A DNA stretch of 12,243 nucleotides from contig JAOAJQ010000020.1 in NCBI GenBank assembly GCA_026414125.1, positions 1 through 12,243 of the forward strand, in the 5' to 3' direction. The position numbers and the translations under genes are program-made. Each line of letters begins with the position of its first letter. Position 1 is the first letter of the stretch. This document shows positions 1 to 5,206 of the stretch, piece after piece. The DNA comes from Thermoproteota archaeon (GTDB lineage: Archaea > Thermoproteota > EX4484-205 > JAAOZP01). The notes below the pieces were generated by a model. The model saw only the letters and a program-made list of their open reading frames with translations, did no database searches and was not told the DNA's origin.

Positions 1-448
1 TCACACTAGCGTCTGCCTGATTATCGTTTCCAGGAGGCTTCTGATGATAAAGCCTAGCCCTTATGATCCATTCTCCGCCAGCGTTCAACACGCGGGAATC
101 TGTGAAATTATACTCGTATTTTCCTCCTCCCATGTCCTTCAGCGGAGGAATCTCCGCAGCATCGTTTTGGAACACAACCGTGCCGCCATGCTCCCAGACC
201 ACTTGAACATGGTATTGATCAGGCTGTCCAGGGGGAGTGTTAAAGCTTGTAAACCCCTTAACGGTAAACAGGTTGCCGTCCTGAATGGGAGGGTAAAGCA
301 CAATCTTGGGGTTTGTTACACCCGCCTGCAGGGGTGTTGGCAGCAGCGGGAGTAGAAGCAGGATGGTCATTACCATGACGACGAATGCTGCTGCCCAGGC
401 TTTCCCCGGACGCCTAACCTTATTGAAGTCTTTTTCAAATCTGCTCAT
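1..448 (-). CDS. Secreted or membrane-anchored surface protein, amino-terminal part (runs off left edge)
   Basis: The reverse strand is open from an ATG at 448 to base 1, giving 149 residues with no stop, so the carboxy end lies outside the window. Residues 1-16 are polar and basic (RR at 12-13). They are followed by a long hydrophobic stretch (about 17-41) that reads as a signal peptide or signal anchor, with possible cleavage after the LQA at 40-42. The exported part seen so far is beta-prone and rich in Gly, Pro and Asn, and its end resembles the edge of a CARDB/Ig-like extracellular module (PPGNDNQAD around 138-146). I cannot name a function; a cell-surface protein is the safe reading. 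A TATA-like element at 479-486 would start transcription about 8 bases before the ATG. The opposite-strand frame at 44-355 is its shadow. Confidence 0.75.
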   Translation of the reverse strand, partial: MSRFEKDFNKVRRPGKAWAAAFVVMVMTILLLLPLLPTPLQAGVTNPKIVLYPPIQDGNLFTVKGFTSFNTPPGQPDQYHVQVVWEHGGTVVFQNDAAEIPPLKDMGGGKYEYNFTDSRVLNAGGEWIIRARLYHQKPPGNDNQADASV

Positions 449-478
449 TGTTTGTCTACAAGGTTACAAACAACCCAT

Positions 479-486
479 TATTTAAG
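479..486 (-). promoter_or_regulatory. TATA box for the left-edge surface protein gene
   Basis: The reverse strand reads CTTAAATA, centred about 34 bp before the ATG at 448. That places a start site near 456 and an approximately 8-base leader. The assignment rests on spacing and composition only. Confidence 0.4.
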
Positions 487-493
487 CTTTTTA

Positions 494-513
494 TGAAAAA
501 TAAGCATTTTTCA
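494..513. repeat. Perfect inverted repeat TGAAAAAT-N4-ATTTTTCA, with a third copy at 553-560
   Basis: TGAAAAAT at 494-501 pairs with ATTTTTCA at 506-513 across a 4-base spacer. TGAAAAAT recurs at 553-560. All copies lie in the divergent intergenic region between the surface protein and the flavoprotein genes, where a regulator could act on both promoters. The region is AT-rich, so chance is possible. Confidence 0.35.
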
Positions 514-589
514 AGCCTATTTTTTAAAAAAATGCGCATAAAACGCCTTTAATGAAAAATTTTTAACTCTTCAGTATCCTTTAATAGAC

Positions 590-677
590 GGCTAGGCGTA
601 GGGATTTCTCTCTCAGAAACCAGTATTCCACATGCCAACCATTCCTAGTTGCATTACTGTTTGGTTTAACGCCTAGA
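590..677 (+). ncRNA. Possible small structured RNA (weak)
   Basis: An 8-bp perfect inverted repeat, CTAGGCGT (592-599) and ACGCCTAG (669-676), encloses 69 bases. These contain a hairpin (602-621, stem GGATTTCT/AGAAACC with one bulge, loop CTCTC) and a possible second short pairing (635-638 with 661-664). An AT-rich TATA-like stretch at 561-568 lies about 26 bp before the outer helix. It does not match tRNA: there is no T-loop and no anticodon arm. An alternative is that the outer repeat is a protein-binding dyad. Confidence 0.2.
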
Positions 678-700
678 GGCTGTTCAAGCGCCCAGAATGC

Positions 701-708
701 TTAATAAA
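701..708 (+). promoter_or_regulatory. TATA box for the flavoprotein gene (leaderless start)
   Basis: TTAATAAA is centred about 25 bp before the ATG at 729, which puts transcription initiation at or next to the start codon. No Shine-Dalgarno sequence is seen upstream of this ATG, which fits a leaderless mRNA. Confidence 0.5.
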
Positions 709-728
709 AGGCTTCAGGAATCTTAATC

Positions 729-1517
729 ATGCGGATCCTGGCTGTTAACGGTTCTCCGCATAAAGAGGGGTTTTGCAAGAAAATTTTAAACAGAATAGTC
801 GAGGGAGCGGTGGGGAAAGGAGCTAGCGTTGAGCTGGTCGACCTCTCCGGTAAAACGCTTCAGCCCTGCTCAGCGTGTGGAAACGCTGAATGCTGGAGGA
901 GCATGAAATGCACCCTTACGGACGACGGGATTGAGCTAAGACGGCTTTTCAACGAGTGTGACGCGCTTGTTTTCGCGGCGCCGGTTTACTTTCTCTCTGT
1001 AAACGGGCTTGCGAAAAACTTCATGGACAGGATGAGAACCTACCGTGAGGATGTTAGACCCTCCATAGCGGTGGCTTTAGCAGGGGGAACGGGAAAGGGC
1101 TGCGTAACCGCGCTTCAAGAGATCTGCAGGTGGATGGTTCTAGTCGGCTTCACCCCTGTTGTCGCTGAGCCTGTTACAAGGTATAATCTCGACCTGGCGA
1201 TGGGGTGGGCCAAGTCCTGGGGCAGGATGCTCGTGGAGAAAAACCCTGGGGTTAAACGGGGCGACCTTTACAGCATGCTTTCAGAGTTTGAAAAACTGCC
1301 GTATATGCGTTACACTATTGCTGATGAGATTCTGTATCTAGCTAGGTCCGCGGTCGACGCGCTGGCCAGGAGAAGCATTGTGGAGCAGACCGCTGAGCTG
1401 GCGAGGCTGGTTGAGGAGGCTGAAGCAAGGCTTAGAACAGGATGTTGGGATGAGGGGCTTAGGCTAGCGGTTGAGGCTCATGAGAAGAGCATGAGGCTTT
1501 TCAACAGGCTTACTTAA
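729..1517 (+). CDS. Flavodoxin-fold NAD(P)H-dependent FMN reductase / iron-sulfur flavoprotein
   Basis: This is a 262-residue cytoplasmic protein. It opens with the flavodoxin-like strand and phosphate loop (ILAVNGSPHKEG, residues 3-14) that holds FMN in the NADPH-dependent FMN reductase family. Four cysteines at 47, 50, 55 and 61 follow, in the position where iron-sulfur flavoproteins of archaea bind a 4Fe-4S cluster. The segment after them (TDDG, then DALVFAAPVYFLSVNG, 78-93) is typical of this family. The usual ISF spacing is CX2CX2CX4-7C; here it is CX2CX4CX5C, so cluster binding is likely but not certain. The last roughly 95 residues are helical and charged and longer than in minimal reductases. 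The likely role is electron transfer to an unidentified partner. The gene stands alone behind its own TATA box, and its 3' end overlaps the convergent hydrolase gene by 8 bp. Confidence 0.85.
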   Translation: MRILAVNGSPHKEGFCKKILNRIVEGAVGKGASVELVDLSGKTLQPCSACGNAECWRSMKCTLTDDGIELRRLFNECDALVFAAPVYFLSVNGLAKNFMDRMRTYREDVRPSIAVALAGGTGKGCVTALQEICRWMVLVGFTPVVAEPVTRYNLDLAMGWAKSWGRMLVEKNPGVKRGDLYSMLSEFEKLPYMRYTIADEILYLARSAVDALARRSIVEQTAELARLVEEAEARLRTGCWDEGLRLAVEAHEKSMRLFNRLT

Positions 1518-2322
1518 GCAACCGGGCGTCTGCTTGGGCTTCTCTGCAGACATGCTTATCCCCCAGTCCCAGAACAATCACGTCTAAGGGTAGTCCCCAG
1601 CGCCTAGCGATTTGCTTCACAAGCCAAGGGTCCTCGCGTGTCCTCCTCCAAAGATCCCAGTGCACAGGTATTAGTGTTCGAGCACCAAGGTCTCGCGCCG
1701 CCTCCACCGTGTCGCAAGCATTCATGTAATACTTGTGGCCACGCGGGTTCCTGCCTAAAGAGAGGAAGGCGACGTCGACTCCGCCCTGTTCACCGATCTT
1801 TGAAAACTCTTCGGAGAACTTGCTGTCGCCAGAGTGGAAAAGCTTGACGCCTCCAGCCTCTATGATAAAGGATACCGCTGACTCTGCATCAGGATCGTTT
1901 GCAAACCACGCTGTGACAGTAGCATCATTAAGGCTGAAGGACTCGCCGGGCTTAAGGGTGATGACCCTGTTTTTCTCCACGCCCCATTCAAGAAACCTGC
2001 GGCAGGATGACTCCGGACCGATGAACCTGGCTCTAGTAGCCCTAGCAACCTTGAGAACAGTGCTCTTCTCACAATGATCTTCGTGCTCATGGGTTGACAG
2101 AAACAGATTGCAGAAACGCATCTCTCCAGGGTCTAGGGGCACAGGAATCATCCTAACCCAGTCGCTCGAACTGCTTGAACCGAAGAATGGGTCTATTAGG
2201 ATGATGGACACGGGTGTTTTAACAACAATTCCGGCACCCCCTATGCTCCAGACGACTGCAGAGTCATGCTCGACGCTTGTTCTCTCAATCTCGTCGAGGA
2301 GAAGCCTGCCCCACTGGCTCAT
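1510..2322 (-). CDS. UlaG-like metallo-beta-lactamase-fold metal-dependent hydrolase
   Basis: This 270-residue cytoplasmic protein belongs to the MBL superfamily (COG2220 type). The metal-binding signature HEHEDH is at 78-83. Further expected ligands are the Asp of HSGDS (D166) and the His of IPVHWD (H221). The segment from GHKYYMN (195-201) to VHWDLWRR is characteristic of the UlaG (L-ascorbate-6-phosphate lactonase) subgroup. The real substrate is unknown, because many members are annotated only as MBL hydrolases. The length fits the family. The ATG at 2322 is preceded at 5 bases by GGTGG, and by a TATA-like TTAAATAC at 2352-2359. It is divergent from the PHP gene starting at 2441 and convergent, with an 8-bp overlap, with the flavoprotein gene. 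I am confident of the fold, not of the reaction. Confidence 0.88.
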   Translation of the reverse strand: MSQWGRLLLDEIERTSVEHDSAVVWSIGGAGIVVKTPVSIILIDPFFGSSSSSDWVRMIPVPLDPGEMRFCNLFLSTHEHEDHCEKSTVLKVARATRARFIGPESSCRRFLEWGVEKNRVITLKPGESFSLNDATVTAWFANDPDAESAVSFIIEAGGVKLFHSGDSKFSEEFSKIGEQGGVDVAFLSLGRNPRGHKYYMNACDTVEAARDLGARTLIPVHWDLWRRTREDPWLVKQIARRWGLPLDVIVLGLGDKHVCREAQADARLLK

Positions 2323-2351
2323 TTAAACCACCGTTTAAAAGGCGCGAACCA

Positions 2352-2359
2352 GTATTTAA
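2352..2359 (-). promoter_or_regulatory. TATA box for the MBL hydrolase gene
   Basis: The reverse strand reads TTAAATAC, centred about 33 bp before the ATG at 2322, so the predicted leader is roughly 7 bases. A second AT element at 2333-2340 is too close to the start codon to serve. Confidence 0.4.
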
Positions 2360-2403
2360 CCATGGCATTCTCTAAAGTGACGGTAAGCCGCTGCCTAAGC
2401 ATG

Positions 2404-2411
2404 GTTTAAAT
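2404..2411 (+). promoter_or_regulatory. TATA box for the CehA-like PHP gene
   Basis: GTTTAAAT is centred about 33 bp before the TTG at 2441, predicting a start site near 2434. This supports the otherwise weak TTG start, because the frame is closed by a stop at 2417-2419 and holds no ATG or GTG between that stop and 2441. Confidence 0.4.
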
Positions 2412-2440
2412 CCGCGTGAAGCGTTTGCAAGCAGGCTGCC

Positions 2441-3862
2441 TTGAGGAAACCAGGCGTGACGGTTGGCGAGCCGTTAACATGGGAGTTTCAAGGAGTGTTA
2501 ACCCCTAGGGACAAGGAGGAGGATGACTACAAGTATTTGCAGTTCCGCCTTCCACCAGGGTACGGTTTGATAGAGGTCTCCTACGCGTATTCCAAAGATT
2601 CGAAGAATGTTGTAGACATAGGCATATTGGACCCGGATGGCTTGTTCAGAGGCTGGAGCGGCTCGGATAAACCTGGGTTTTCAATATCTGTTTCAACAGC
2701 CACACCCGGGTATGTTGCCGGCGAGATGAAGCCCGGCTTTTGGACAATCATCCTCGGGCTGGCTAAAATAGCGGCTGGCGGATGCAGCTACAGAGTGTTA
2801 GTCAAGGCTTGGAAGCTCGGAGAATACTTGTGCAGGAATCATGGTGTTGAGGAAAGCGTTGTGCCGCAGGCTGCTCCAAAGCCAGTCGTAGCCAACAGGT
2901 GGATAAAGGGGGATCTGCATGTTCACAGTCATCACAGCGACGGTAAGCACAGTATTCGGGAACTCGTTGACAAGGCTCTTGAACTGGGGATCGATTATAT
3001 TGCTGTTACCGACCACAGTACTAACAGCCAGTTTTACGAGATTATGAATATTAAGGATCCGCCAGTCCTCCTGATACCTGGAGTCGAAGTCACTACTTAC
3101 CATGGGCACTTGAGCGTATGGGGCGGATGCTGGTTTGACTTCAGAAGAAGGAGGCTTGAAGACTTCGTGAAGCTGGTGAAAGAGGTTCATGAGAAAGGCC
3201 TCATAATATCGGTTGACCATCCTCGGGACCTAGGGGAACTGTGCATAGGCTGCGACTTCGAGTTTAAACAGTTAAGGGGCTTCGACGCCGTGGAGGTTTG
3301 GAACGGCCCCTGGTTTGTGAAGAACTGGGAGCCGCTTGCATGGTGGCACAGCATGCTGAGCGAGGGGCTTAGGATAACGGCGGTGGGGGGTAGCGACTAC
3401 CATGGTGGGGAGGATTCTTTCATAAGGCTCAGCGAGCCGACTACGTGGATACATGTCGACTCCCCCTCCATGAGGGATGTGATCACCTCAATTAAACAGG
3501 GCAGAGTATTAATATCCCAGTCTCCAAGCGGCCCGTTTCTAGAGTTGAAGGCTTACTCCGGTTCCCGGCTCTTTGAAACCGGTGACATTGTCGACATGGA
3601 TCATGGGGAAGCTTTGAAAATCCTGGTTGAAGCCCAAGGCGGGGAGGGTGCTACGCTGAGACTGATAACTTGCCAAGGGGTAGAGGAAACAATCCGTGTT
3701 AACGGAAAAGTCTTCAAACATGTGAAGGAGCTTAGGGTGGAACAGGGCTGCATGTTTGCAAGGGCTGAACTAGGGTGGTATGCAGACCCATGGTCAGTTA
3801 ACCTCGGCGAGGATGACACTGTCTTCGCGTTGACAAACCCCGTCTACTTTAAAACAGGCTAG
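2441..3862 (+). CDS. PHP-domain metallohydrolase, CehA/McbA type, with flanking beta-rich domains
   Basis: This is a 473-residue protein. Residues 1-125 are beta-rich and have no ligand motifs. The PHP domain covers about 155-365: DLHVHSHHSD (159-168), TDH (190-192), E216 in GVEVTT, H223, DHP (259-261) and GGSDYHGG (316-323) supply the expected metal ligands. Residues from about 365 to 473 form a second beta-rich tail. CehA/McbA-type proteins hydrolyse esters or phosphoesters with a multinuclear metal site; the substrate here is unknown. There is no signal peptide, so a cytoplasmic location is likely. The start is TTG at 2441, with GTG at 2456 as the only near alternative. It is transcribed alone; a T6 run at 3881-3886 may end the transcript. 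Confidence 0.85.
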   Translation: MRKPGVTVGEPLTWEFQGVLTPRDKEEDDYKYLQFRLPPGYGLIEVSYAYSKDSKNVVDIGILDPDGLFRGWSGSDKPGFSISVSTATPGYVAGEMKPGFWTIILGLAKIAAGGCSYRVLVKAWKLGEYLCRNHGVEESVVPQAAPKPVVANRWIKGDLHVHSHHSDGKHSIRELVDKALELGIDYIAVTDHSTNSQFYEIMNIKDPPVLLIPGVEVTTYHGHLSVWGGCWFDFRRRRLEDFVKLVKEVHEKGLIISVDHPRDLGELCIGCDFEFKQLRGFDAVEVWNGPWFVKNWEPLAWWHSMLSEGLRITAVGGSDYHGGEDSFIRLSEPTTWIHVDSPSMRDVITSIKQGRVLISQSPSGPFLELKAYSGSRLFETGDIVDMDHGEALKILVEAQGGEGATLRLITCQGVEETIRVNGKVFKHVKELRVEQGCMFARAELGWYADPWSVNLGEDDTVFALTNPVYFKTG

Positions 3863-3880
3863 CGGCTGCTTTAAACCAGT

Positions 3881-3886
3881 TTTTTC
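3881..3886 (+). terminator. T-rich terminator after the PHP gene
   Basis: A run of six T residues begins about 20 bp after the stop codon of the PHP gene. Short oligo-T tracts are a usual archaeal termination signal. No stable hairpin directly precedes it. Confidence 0.35.
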
Positions 3887-3930
3887 AAGGCTCTGTTCCA
3901 GATAGTGACTCATCCTTCGGTTCACCTTGC

Positions 3931-3946
3931 GTGAAAATCTTTTCAC
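3931..3946. repeat. Dyad GTGAAAA-TC-TTTTCAC in the PHP-nucleotidyltransferase spacer
   Basis: Perfect 7-bp arms (3931-3937 and 3940-3946) are separated by two bases. A second inverted repeat lies 32 bp further on (TTTCCAA 3978-3984 with TTGGAAA 3996-4002, 11-base loop). Both sit in the 210-bp spacer upstream of the nucleotidyltransferase promoter. They could be an operator, or hairpins at the end of the upstream transcript. Confidence 0.35.
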
Positions 3947-4048
3947 CAACAGGCTCCTCCCATGATTCCACCGGATTTTTCCAAGCTAAATATTTTTGGA
4001 AAGTACAGCCCGCTTAGGCAAAACGCTGTTTAAAGACTAAGGGAGAAG

Positions 4049-4056
4049 TTTTTAAC
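4049..4056 (+). promoter_or_regulatory. TATA box for the sugar nucleotidyltransferase gene
   Basis: TTTTTAAC is centred at 4052-4053, predicting initiation near 4079. This falls between the ATG at 4073 and the second ATG at 4082 and mildly favours the latter as a near-leaderless start. Confidence 0.45.
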
Positions 4057-4072
4057 CATCCTGTTTAAGCGA

Positions 4073-4768
4073 ATGTTCAGAATGATTGTTGGCGGAGTGC
4101 TATGTGGAGGCCTTGGGAAAAGGCTTAGGCCTCTGACGGACAATATTCCGAAGTCGCTGCTTGAGATAGGCAGGAACCTTACAATCCTAGACAGGCTGAT
4201 AACGCAGATGAAGCATGCTAATGTTTCTAAAGTCTACCTGCTGGCGGGCTACCAGCATGAGAAGCTGGTTAAGAGATATGGTGAAAACTGGCGGGGTGTT
4301 CATATTCACTATATTGTTGAGGATAAGCCTAGGGGTACTCTTTACGCTATCAACAGTCTTTTAAAAAGCGTTGAGTCAGACCTGTATCTTGTGATGAACG
4401 GCGACATTGTTACAGACATAGACCTGTCCAGGATGATCTCGGAATGGAAGCCTGGGACGGTGAGTATTGCTCTAACACTCCTCAAGTCACCCTACGGCGT
4501 TGTCCAGGTCTCCGGGGAGAAGATAACTGGCTTCGAGGAGAAGCCTGTGTTGCCCCATTATATTAACGCAGGCATCTACCTTATAGATGCTAGGCTTAAA
4601 CAAAGGTTTCTGGAGTACGGAGAGGGTGATGTTGAGAAACTGGTTTTCCCAAGGCTGGCCGGAGAAGGGTTGTTAATGAAATATTTTGACGCTGAAGCAT
4701 ACTGGAAGTCTATAGACACGGTTAAGGATCTTGAGGAAGTAAGGATGAGATTCTCCGGGCAGGGCTGA
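4073..4768 (+). CDS. Sugar-1-phosphate nucleotidyltransferase (short, catalytic domain only)
   Basis: This 231-residue cytoplasmic enzyme of the NTP_transferase family couples a sugar-1-phosphate to a nucleoside triphosphate, giving an NDP-sugar and pyrophosphate. Motifs seen are the nucleotide-binding loop CGGLGKRLRPLT (11-22), the Lys of IPKSLLEIG (27), the metal-binding NGD (109-111), GFEEKP (153-158), NAGIYL (165-170) and SIDT (213-216). There is no left-handed beta-helix acyltransferase domain, so it is not a GlmU-type bifunctional enzyme. Mannose-1-phosphate guanylyltransferase-like or heptose/glucose-1-phosphate transferase-like roles are all possible; base specificity cannot be read. 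Met4 (4082) is a good alternative start, because family members typically begin 7-8 residues before the GG loop and the TATA spacing fits. It probably supplies activated sugar for surface glycans, a pathway it could share with the epimerase at 9960-10874. Confidence 0.87.
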   Translation: MFRMIVGGVLCGGLGKRLRPLTDNIPKSLLEIGRNLTILDRLITQMKHANVSKVYLLAGYQHEKLVKRYGENWRGVHIHYIVEDKPRGTLYAINSLLKSVESDLYLVMNGDIVTDIDLSRMISEWKPGTVSIALTLLKSPYGVVQVSGEKITGFEEKPVLPHYINAGIYLIDARLKQRFLEYGEGDVEKLVFPRLAGEGLLMKYFDAEAYWKSIDTVKDLEEVRMRFSGQG

Positions 4769-4805
4769 TCATGCAGCATGCTTAACCTGAATGTTTGCTG
4801 AAAGC

Positions 4806-4820
4806 ATTTTTGAAACTTTT
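4806..4820 (+). terminator. T-rich tract between convergent genes
   Basis: Two short T runs (about 4807-4811 and 4817-4820) lie about 40-50 bp after the nucleotidyltransferase stop and just before the end of the convergent hicB-like gene. They are compatible with an archaeal terminator. Confidence 0.3.
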
Positions 4821-4826
4821 AATACT

Positions 4827-5090
4827 CTAGCTGAACCTAGTTTGGCCCGAGTTCTTTTCCTCAGCTGGAGATGGAAGCTCAAGGTTCAGCAGGATTGAGA
4901 AGTCAGGGGGAATCTCCCACTCATTTAAACCGTCTTTTTTCAAGCGGGGTGCGACTGCCTCCCTCATTTTTTCAACAACCTCGTCCAGAGTCTTGCCGTA
5001 TGCGAATAAGGGGATATCAACGCATTCAGCAATATAGTATCTTTCCCCCTTGTAGATTTTTACTTGAACGAGCTTCATAGTCATCTTCAT
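4827..5090 (-). CDS. HicB-like (UPF0150 family) small protein, no HicA partner beside it
   Basis: This 87-residue protein has the HicB fold signature: an antiparallel strand pair and helix running from YYIAECVDIPLFAYG (18-32) into TLDEVVEKMREAV (34-46). HicB proteins neutralise the HicA mRNA interferase and often carry a carboxy-terminal HTH or RHH DNA-binding domain. Here the tail after residue 50 is short, Pro- and Glu-containing, and shows no DNA-binding motif. No HicA-like frame (about 60-80 residues with the conserved SHxxY region) is seen on either side, so this is an orphan. It may be a regulatory or housekeeping HicB-like protein and not half of a toxin pair. The ATG at 5090 is supported by a TATA element at 5112-5119 at leaderless spacing; Met3 and Met5 are alternatives. 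A 10-bp-periodic repeat array lies directly upstream. Confidence 0.75.
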   Translation of the reverse strand: MKMTMKLVQVKIYKGERYYIAECVDIPLFAYGKTLDEVVEKMREAVAPRLKKDGLNEWEIPPDFSILLNLELPSPAEEKNSGQTRFS

Positions 5091-5111
5091 GTTTAAAACT
5101 GCTTTAAGCGA

Positions 5112-5119
5112 TTTTTTAA
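5112..5119 (-). promoter_or_regulatory. TATA box for the hicB-like gene (leaderless start)
   Basis: The reverse strand reads TTAAAAAA, centred about 26 bp before the ATG at 5090, which puts the transcription start at the start codon. The GTTTA repeat array lies just upstream of it. Confidence 0.5.
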
Positions 5120-5130
5120 CCTTACTTTCA

Positions 5131-5170
5131 GTTTAACATTGTTTACCACAGTTTAATACAGTTTCTTAAA
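5131..5170. repeat. Four direct repeats of a GTTTA unit at exact 10-bp period
   Basis: GTTTAACATT (5131), GTTTACCACA (5141), GTTTAATACA (5151) and GTTTCTTAAA (5161) are head-to-tail 10-mers sharing GTTT(A) in every unit. A further in-phase GTTTAAAACT lies at 5091. One unit per helical turn puts every copy on the same face of the DNA. They are located upstream of the hicB-like TATA box and downstream of the amidohydrolase stop. They are too short and lack spacers, so this is not CRISPR. Confidence 0.6.
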
Positions 5171-5181
5171 ATTTTTTCCTC

Positions 5182-5195
5182 TGAACAAATGTTCA
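5182..5195. repeat. Dyad TGAACA-AA-TGTTCA
   Basis: Six-base perfect arms (5182-5187 and 5190-5195) with a two-base centre lie between the 10-bp repeat array and the amidohydrolase stop codon. It could be a regulator site for the hicB-like gene or part of the amidohydrolase transcript end. Confidence 0.35.
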
Positions 5196-5206
5196 CTGAT
5201 ATTTTT

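Noticed and set aside
44..355. Forward open frame of 103 codons
   Set aside because: It lies wholly opposite the reverse-strand surface protein, which has a signal peptide and a coherent translation; the forward product has no recognisable features.
590..677. tRNA gene
   Set aside because: The length and closing helix were suggestive, but there is no T-loop consensus, no D-arm and no 5-bp anticodon stem in the right place.
2798..3220. Reverse open frame of 140 codons
   Set aside because: It is antisense to the PHP domain with its full ligand set; no family is recognised in the reverse product.
5091..5170. CRISPR array
   Set aside because: The repeats are 10 bp, degenerate and directly abutting with no unique spacers.
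4827..5206. A complete HicAB toxin-antitoxin pair
   Set aside because: Both strands around the hicB-like gene were examined and no HicA-like frame is present.
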